Program-made: the position numbers and the translations under genes
Source of the DNA: Plicaturopsis crispa FD-325 SS-3
Taxonomy: Eukaryota > Basidiomycota > Agaricomycetes > Amylocorticiales > Amylocorticiaceae
Assembly: GCA_000827205.1 (NCBI GenBank)
Contig: KN832554.1
Span: forward strand, 3,369,815-3,433,814
Direction of reading: 5' to 3'
Length of the DNA stretch: 64,000 nucleotides
The notes under the pieces: generated by a model
What the model was told of the DNA's origin: nothing
Seen by the model: only the letters and a program-made list of their open reading frames with translations
Databases searched by the model: none
Shown here: positions 58,082-64,000 of the stretch, one piece after another
Layout of the letters: each line of letters starts with the position of its first letter
Position numbering within the stretch: the stretch's first letter is position 1

Positions 58082-60318
58082 ATGGCACCAATACCGCGCG
58101 ATCCACAACAGGTCGTCGATGACCTCGCGGAACAGTTTACTGTCGATCAGGATTTCCTCCTGACCCTCACGAAGGCATTCCTCAAGGAGATGCACGAGGG
58201 TCTGTCTAGCTACAACCATCCGATGGCTATGATGTGCGTACCCACAATCCGCTGGACTGTACTTCTGCTAATGGGCGTGCACCCAAAGACCGTCGTTCGT
58301 AACTGGCGTACCCAACGGCACTGAAACTGGGTGAGTTGAATTTGTCATCGGAGGCATGTCTCCAATTGACGTGTCCCCCTCATAGAACCTTTCTTGCGCT
58401 TGACCTCGGCGGGACAAATCTGTAAGCACGCGCCTGTTGACTTGCCGGACACGGCTAAAAGGACACGCTCGGTAGTCGCGTCTGCGAAGTTGTTTTGCAC
58501 GGGGACCACACCTTCACTCTTCGCCAACAAAAATACAAGGTATCCGAAGCCTTGAAAACTGGCGAATCGAGTGCACTCTTCGGTACATCCGCGCCTGCGC
58601 TGCATACATATCATTCTACGCCGCCTAACATAAGAGCCTCTAATAACAGAATACCTCGCCGACTCCGTCGACGCATTCCTCACCGAATCAGATTCTGAAT
58701 CCAACAAACGCCCAGCCACGCCGGGAATTCCCGCCAGCCTCGCATCTTCACTACTCGACTCAGCAAACTCCTACTTCGCGCCAGAGCCGACAGTGGTCCA
58801 CTTGCACCTCGGCCTGACATTCTCGTTTCCCGTCGAGCAGTCTTCGCTTGATTCGGGAACACTGTTGACTTGGACAAAGGGCTTCAGCGCGAAGAATTCT
58901 GTTGGAAAGGACGTGGTGCAAATGCTCCAGGGCGCGATGGACAAGAAGCATATGCATGTACGATGCGTGGCGCTTGTTAATGATGTGCGTCGTCTCTTCT
59001 CTCCCGCCTATGCACCAACCGAGGATTTTCCCCAATCCTTGCTTCGTCTACTTAGACCGTCGGAGCAATGCTTTCTCGGGCATACCAAACTGGTGGATGC
59101 CTTCTGGGTGCGTATATACTACTATAAGCGCAGAAACCTAACCTAACCGACTCATCAATCACTACGATCCTCGAACTCTACAGGTGCTATCTTCGGTACC
59201 GGAACCAATGGCGCATATCTTGAGGATGTCAAGAATATCACGAAATTAGGAAATTCACCTGCCGCCGCCGCAGGCGGTAAAATGGTTGTGAACACTGAAT
59301 GGGGCGCGTTCGATAGCAAGGTATGTTCACTCTTGTCTGCTCAACTCCCATCATCTTCGTCTCGTATCTAAATCACTATTCAGCGTCTATACCTTCCATC
59401 TACGACATTCGACTACAAGTTGGACCGCGAATCCATAAACCCGCGCGAGCATGCTTACGAGAAATTCATCTCAGGGATGTATCTCGGCGAAATAACGCGC
59501 AATGCCCTTATCTCCCTCATTGACGCCGCACCGCACCCCCTCTTGTTCAACGGCTACGCGACAAAGGCCATGAACACCCACTATGCATTCGACACCGCAG
59601 TCATGAGCGCCGTGGAGAATGCATGGGAAGGCACCGACCCGAACTCGAAGAGCGCCGACCGGGAGGGCGCAGCGGAAGACGGCGTGGATGCGGCGGACGT
59701 CGAGGGTAACATGTGGGCCGAGGGCTGGGAGGCGAGTCTGAGCGACCGCGCGCGCCTGAAGCTCGAGCGCGTGCGCGACACGGTCGCGTCGAACCTCGGG
59801 TACGACGCGAGCGCCGTGAGCCTGCGCGACGCGGCGATCGTAAGGCGCATCTGCAGTGCTGTCGCGAAGCGCGCGGCCCTGCTGAGCGGCGTGGCGATTG
59901 CTGCTGTGATCGTGCAGACCGGAAACGGCGTGCTCCGTGACGAGAGCAGTACCAATGGCGACCTCACGAACGGCGACGCTGCGCACCAGGAAAAGATCCC
60001 TGTCGGCGTCGATGGAAGCTTGGTGGAGTTCTATCCCGGTTTTGAGGTTGGACTGCGGACAACTCTTCGGGGGCTGCTGGGCGAGCATACAGAGAAGAGG
60101 GTCGTCATCGGAATGGCGAAGGACGGTAGTGGTGTTGGTGGTGAGTTGTCGATTCATTTCTTTTTCGCTGCTTTGAACCCGCCCGTACGTTCCGTGCTGA
60201 CGTCTGTGCCCTACCAGCTGCTCTGTGCGCGCTTCAAGCGGCCAAACAGACCGGGTCGCACCGTGTTCATGCGCCCAAACCGCGGCATGTGGAATTCGGC
60301 ATGTCCTCGATCCACTAA
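58082..60318 (+). CDS. Hexokinase/glucokinase
   Basis: Starts MAPIPRDPQQVVDDLAEQFTVDQDFL. After introns, [36 protein letters not shown] gives the phosphate-1 loop. LTFSFPVEQ, TWTKGF, VALVNDTVGAMLSRAY (catalytic Asp), GCLLGAIFGTGTNGAYLE, VVNTEWGAFDS and VVIGMAKDGSGVGAALCALQAAK complete the hexokinase motifs, so the enzyme should be active in phosphorylating glucose in the cytosol. Insertions relative to yeast enzymes are seen at DSESNKRPATPGIPASL, a Glu/Asp/Ala segment (SADREGAAEDGVDAADVEG) and SSTNGDLTNGDAAHQEK before the glucose-binding end. Insertions make it closer to a larger glucokinase-like form than to a compact Hxk2. At least eight introns. Confidence 0.92.
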
Positions 60319-60680
60319 TCAACTACGGACAGTACACAGAGGTATATCAGAGAAGAAAACTGTTGTAGCAGGATAGGCACCAGAAGGATAATTAAATGTA
60401 TGTATTTCCTACATGTAGACGCGTTACGGGCTCGTCGTCGATTGTCATGAATTGAAGCTTTTGTGTTTTTTTTGCACTTCCTTATGGTCGCCTGCTAAAC
60501 TTATGACTGTCTGCTTCATGGAGTGATCTTCAATGCAGTCGCTGAACATGCAAACAGAGGGATACGGATATTGTGTACTTTTCGCACTAAGTAATAGAGT
60601 GGGGCTTGGTAAATGTAAGTAGTATAGATAGGCGAATAACCTCCCCCTCCACGGGCCTGAGTGCACCAACACCCCGCGTA
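60319..60680. other. Tail-to-tail intergenic region
   Basis: AT-rich 3' UTR region; no gene. Confidence 0.45.
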
Positions 60681-61829
60681 TCAAGTACGCCTCTTGTGGT
60701 TCGCAGCCTGGAATGTCTTGAATGTCTCGGTGACCTTTGCCCAATCCAGGACCGACCAGAACTCGCGCATGTACGCCTCCTTCCCCCAGACCCCAAGCCC
60801 AGCAGACATCCACGCGTGCTCGTGCACGCTCACACAGAACAGCGGGTATATCTCATTGCCGATCGTCTTGAAATCGAGATCCTGCTTTCGAGACGCAGCG
60901 GGGTCGCTGTGCTGGACCTGGCCATATGCTGAGGCGGGCACACGGTCGAGAACAGAATCGGGGTTAGCCCGAGGTGCGCTCATGGACAGCGCCCGCGAGG
61001 GTGTGCGCGGCGAGAAAGGCGACAGCGGGGAGGGCATCCCTGACGCCGGGGAGGTGGGCGGGATTGGCGGTGGTGGCAGCGAGGCCGACACGAGAAATTC
61101 GGTGTCGTTTGGTCGGACCTGCCGTCTCGAGCGTACGAGGAGGGTGCCTGCGCCAAACGTAGGGACCACGGCGAGCGTGCTGGTTTCCTTGTCCGTCACT
61201 AACCAGACCCACCCGGAGGAGGCCATGCCCATCGCGGTCGCTGACACGGTCATCTTGAGCTCGTCGAGCGACTTGAAATTGTTGCCAATGACCCCGGCAA
61301 GTGGATCCCGAGGCTCATTTGGGCTCCCCGGCGTCGGCGGTTTCTGCACGTGGACAGCGTTTAATGTGGTGGTTAACTGTGTATGAAGGACGGCATACAT
61401 ACAAGTTGGCTGAGGAAGAAGCTGTTGTTCAGCGCTTGGCTGGCGAAATTGAACGCCTGCACATGTTCGCGGTGTTTCGCTGTGCCGACGACGGTGTCTG
61501 CGACGCTCGCATTCTCCCACTCGGTGCCTACGTGCGCGTACGCGCCAAAGGTCAGCAACACGCGCCCATACAAGCGGACTCTCGCGCGCACCTTTCACCT
61601 CGTCTGTCAACCTATCGAGGAGACCCTCCTGGAAATCTACGGCGACAGTTTTGAGCGCGTTCGGTGGCAGGAAGTTTCCAAGGCCTTGCTCGATAGGATA
61701 CGGCAATGGACGTCGCTTGTGCACGCATCTACGTTGCGGCAGCCGCGACCATTGTGAGGCAGAGACGGCAGCGGACGCGCGCCTGGACGAGGATGCTGCT
61801 GCGAGCCTGAGACCGATGGAGCTGCTCAT
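60681..61829 (-). CDS. SOD-like mitochondrial ribosomal protein mS42/mS43
   Basis: Start ATG at 61829 (MSSSIGLRLAAASSSRRASAA), a mitochondrial presequence. It has Fe/Mn-superoxide-dismutase fold motifs: LPPNALKTVAVDFQEGLLDRL, HVQAFNFASQALNNSFFLSQL, GVIGNNFKSLDELKMTVSATAMGMASSGWVWLV and CVSVHEHAWMSAGLGVWGKEAYMREFWSVLDWAKV. The metal ligands are lost: the His of the second helix reads Asn (QALNNS) and the Asp of DVWEHAY reads Ser (SVHEHAW). That, and a Pro/Ser-rich insert of 50 residues, point to mS42 (Rsm26) or mS43 (Mrp1) of the small mitoribosomal subunit, not an active SOD. Confidence 0.87.
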   Translation of the reverse strand: MSSSIGLRLAAASSSRRASAAVSASQWSRLPQRRCVHKRRPLPYPIEQGLGNFLPPNALKTVAVDFQEGLLDRLTDEVKGARESPLVWARVADLWRVRARRHRVGECERRRHRRRHSETPRTCAGVQFRQPSAEQQLLPQPTCMYAVLHTQLTTTLNAVHVQKPPTPGSPNEPRDPLAGVIGNNFKSLDELKMTVSATAMGMASSGWVWLVTDKETSTLAVVPTFGAGTLLVRSRRQVRPNDTEFLVSASLPPPPIPPTSPASGMPSPLSPFSPRTPSRALSMSAPRANPDSVLDRVPASAYGQVQHSDPAASRKQDLDFKTIGNEIYPLFCVSVHEHAWMSAGLGVWGKEAYMREFWSVLDWAKVTETFKTFQAANHKRRT

Positions 61830-62011
61830 TGGGAGGATATTAGGGACTCTGGTGGCACGCCAATTTTTTTGGACGGGAGACGGGTGGATATATTGGGATG
61901 TTTGGCCCGCGCAAATAAAGGTGATGCCGGTGGCCGGCACCAGTAAGTACTCGCCCAACACCTCCACGTCGATAGCCATTTCCTCCAAACCCCACGATCC
62001 TTCATAGCGAA
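61830..62011. promoter_or_regulatory. Short divergent promoter region mS42-43/OST2
   Basis: 182 bases separate the start codons of two divergent genes; both promoters must be here. No definite element. Confidence 0.5.
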
Positions 62012-62532
62012 ATGGCAGGTCCAAAAGGCAGCACAAAAGCTCCAGCTTCAGCTGCGACGCCAGCACCGGTCGCCCCAAAGCCCTCGGCGTCGGGAAGCGC
62101 GGTCGCCACCCTGTGGAAAGCATACCTCGACCACACGTCCGACCGGCTTAAATTCATCGACGCTTTCCTGGCGTTTATCGTCCTTTCTGGCGTGCTGCAG
62201 TTCCTGTACTGCGTACTCATCACAAATTTCCCTTTCAACGCGTTTCTGGCTGGGTGAGTGCTTCTGGACACGGGACTGCAGCCTGAACTCCATGCTAAAT
62301 TAAACGGACAGCTTCTCCAGCTCTGTCGGCCAGTTCGTGCTGACGGCGTCGTTGCGGTCGCAAGTAAACCCGGAGAACAGAAAGGAGTTCAAGGAGGTAT
62401 CGCCTGAGCGGTAAGTGCAAATGTGCTGAACCTGCATGACAGCATTTATTGACGTGGACACGCAGAGCATTTGCAGATTTCGCGCTGGGCTCGATTGTAC
62501 TGCATTTCTTCGTCTTCAATTTCCTTGGATGA
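62012..62532 (+). CDS. OST2: Oligosaccharyltransferase subunit Ost2/DAD1
   Basis: Three exons encode a protein starting MAGPKGSTKAPASAATPAPV. The DAD1 core is WKAYLDHTSDRLKFIDAFLAFIVLSGVLQFLYCVLITNFPFNAFLAGF, then SSSVGQFVLTASLRSQVNPENRKEFKEVSPERAFADFALGSIVLHFFVFNFLG at the end, matching the family including the terminal hydrophobic helix. It is an essential ER membrane subunit of the complex that transfers glycans to Asn. Intron starts near 62254 and 62412 restore GF and RAFADF. Confidence 0.95.
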
Positions 62533-62977
62533 GGGACGGGAAAGCGACGCAGTGCCCAATGTACCCTTTCTACGCGCGCTATGATGACCAGTGGCCTAAT
62601 TTATATCGACAAAGCCGTAGCAGCGCGCGGTGCACTACAGTGAGGGAAAATGATACACATGTATTTTTGCGCACGCTCGTCACTATGTAAACTGACAGCG
62701 CTGCGCGACATCGTATTCCCGTCATCGCTCCTCTCGACACTCCTCGTTAACACCAACACGCCCGAAACCGTAACGCCGTCAGCCTATGCGCGGTGCCGGC
62801 CGCGGTGCACTAAGAGGAGTATTCTTGCTCACGCCCCTACCTTGTCAGTTTCCTGAAACCTTCTCCACAGGCTGCGACGACGCAGCCGCTGGCGCTGTTG
62901 CGCGTGCTTTTGCCCCCCTGTCCCCGTCCATTAGCACAAGACATCGTGAAGAATATAATGCAACCTACATCCTCGCC
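62533..62977. other. Intergenic region
   Basis: OST2 3' UTR and 3' end of the F-box-like gene; no gene seen. Confidence 0.4.
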
Positions 62978-64000
62978 TCATAGGATGCTCTTCCCTGCAG
63001 CTCGGACTTTGATGTTGAAGCCTTCGCGCTTGAGCTCCCGTAGGGGTTCTAGGTCATCTACCCCCTTACGTTCATGCTCATCGTACCATTTCACTCTCGC
63101 GAGTTGTACGGGCGCCGGTCTTGCGGGCGAATTTTGTGACAAGGACGCGTCCGAGGGCCGCCATCGCGAACGAATCATACTCGCCAACTCCTTGACCTCT
63201 ATGTCAACGTCGCGGAGGGTGAGGACACGCAATGATGGAAGGCATTGGTTGTCGGAAGAGCGTCGCAGACCGGAGGTAAACACGTCCGAAAAAGACCACC
63301 ATCTAAATTCGAGCTCCCGAAGGGAGGGGAGGCAGATAAAGCACTGACAAAGCTCGTCCTCGGAAATTTCAATGGCGTCCACGACGAGTCAAGTCAAGTT
63401 GCAGCGGCTGCGCTGCAGGAAGGACAGAACGGAGTTGTCGGGAACAGCGTCTGTCCCCACCGACGAAACTATCAATTCTTCCAGAAGTGGCATCGTCGTA
63501 AATTCGAACAGCCGGATGCTGGAGTGCGCGTACTCGCAAGACGCCTGCAGACGTCGCATGCATGGAAGCAGCACTGGACCAGCAAGTTGTCGGTTCCAAA
63601 TCTCTTCACGGTCGAATATGTGGAGGAAATTGCACTCCACCAAATTCGGGGCCGCGGCCAGAATATCAAGACACGTAGGTTGTGCCTGGTTTTCTAGCGT
63701 CAAGTGCGTTAATTGGCCCCACGGTAGACCCATTGATTGCATAGCATCACTGTAGCTGGAGTACAATACTTCGTGCAGTTTGGGTGAGGTGGTAAGATCC
63801 CACATAGGCATGTCGCCGTCAAAGTTGGACAATTTGTCGTCGATGTCAAGTGATAGCGAGCGAAGTGACGGGAACCCTTCGGTGACTCCTTCTCTGAGAT
63901 CTGCGGGGATATTAGGCATCTTCAGTTCAAGACGTCCCCAACGCGATGCATAAAATACGATCAAGGGTACGATCTCTGGCGAATACTTGTGCCTGTATAC
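62978..64000 (-). CDS. F-box/LRR-like protein fragment with in-frame stop
   Basis: The frame runs in from the window edge, so the F-box itself, if present, is outside. Visible are leucine-rich repeat-like segments common in basidiomycete F-box families: PEIVPLIVFYASRWGRLELKMPN, FPSLRSLSLDID, LTHLTLENQAQPTCLDILAAAPNLVECNF, MPLLEELIVSSVG, and after the break ISEDELCQCFICLPSLRELEFRWW and LPSLRVLTLRDV. A TGA at 63386-63388 interrupts LQRSRCNLT...LVVDAIEISEDE with no frame shift, where a TCA serine would fit the repeat pattern. It is either a pseudogene, a sequencing error or a hidden splice. Confidence 0.6.

Noticed and set aside
59471-60322. Minus-strand frame of 283 codons
   Set aside because: Antisense of the hexokinase gene, whose motifs are on the plus strand.
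60681-61829. Superoxide dismutase
   Set aside because: Metal-binding His and Asp are replaced; the mitoribosomal SOD-like family fits better.

Overview
The window reads as nuclear DNA of a filamentous basidiomycete (Agaricomycetes-like). Genes lie densely on both strands and are split by many introns of about 50-70 bases with GTRNGY donors and CAG/TAG acceptors. The recognisable proteins are fungal housekeeping products. I name no species. All identifications rest on protein motifs read by eye; no database search was run.

Layout. 0-5.3 kb: a Ser-rich hypothetical, an Efm6/METTL21-like methyltransferase, and a divergent pair of mitochondrial genes (BolA3-like and ATP synthase d). 5.8-12.4 kb: a MITE with 160-base inverted ends just 5' of the glycerophosphocholine acyltransferase gene, a berberine-bridge-type FAD oxidase with a duplicated upstream region, and the tRNA adenosine deaminase TAD1. 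12.5-14 kb: a 1.5-kb element with near-identical 359-base inverted ends. 14.4-19.3 kb: a small basic protein, a conserved hypothetical, gene-poor DNA and a decayed inverted copy of the FAD oxidase. 19.4-32.3 kb: an EF-hand MscS channel, a coiled-coil protein, a large Q/P-rich RGG protein, proteasome alpha-6 and COX15. 32.9-41.5 kb: an accessory island with an unrecognised gene, a false-looking N gap flanked by an exact duplication, a seven-copy tandem array whose units carry splice-like motifs, and a Crypton-type tyrosine recombinase gene (Ndc10-like plus GCR1_C domains). 42-64 kb: YVC1, a DUF3445/HRQ heme protein, an SDR, the D-arabinose dehydrogenase ARA2, a tiny NDUFA4/MLRQ-like gene with an 11-base exon, a long coiled-coil protein, an isochorismatase-fold hydrolase, a hexokinase, a divergent pair (mitoribosomal mS42/43 and OST2/DAD1), and part of an F-box/LRR-like gene carrying an in-frame stop.

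Functionally this is mostly unlinked housekeeping. Mitochondrial genes recur (BolA3, ATP7, COX15, NDUFA4-like, mS42/43). Membrane and calcium physiology is represented by YVC1 and the EF-hand MscS channel. I see no biosynthetic cluster. The least ordinary part is the 33-41 kb island, where the Crypton gene, the splice-motif repeat array and the unrecognised gene sit together.
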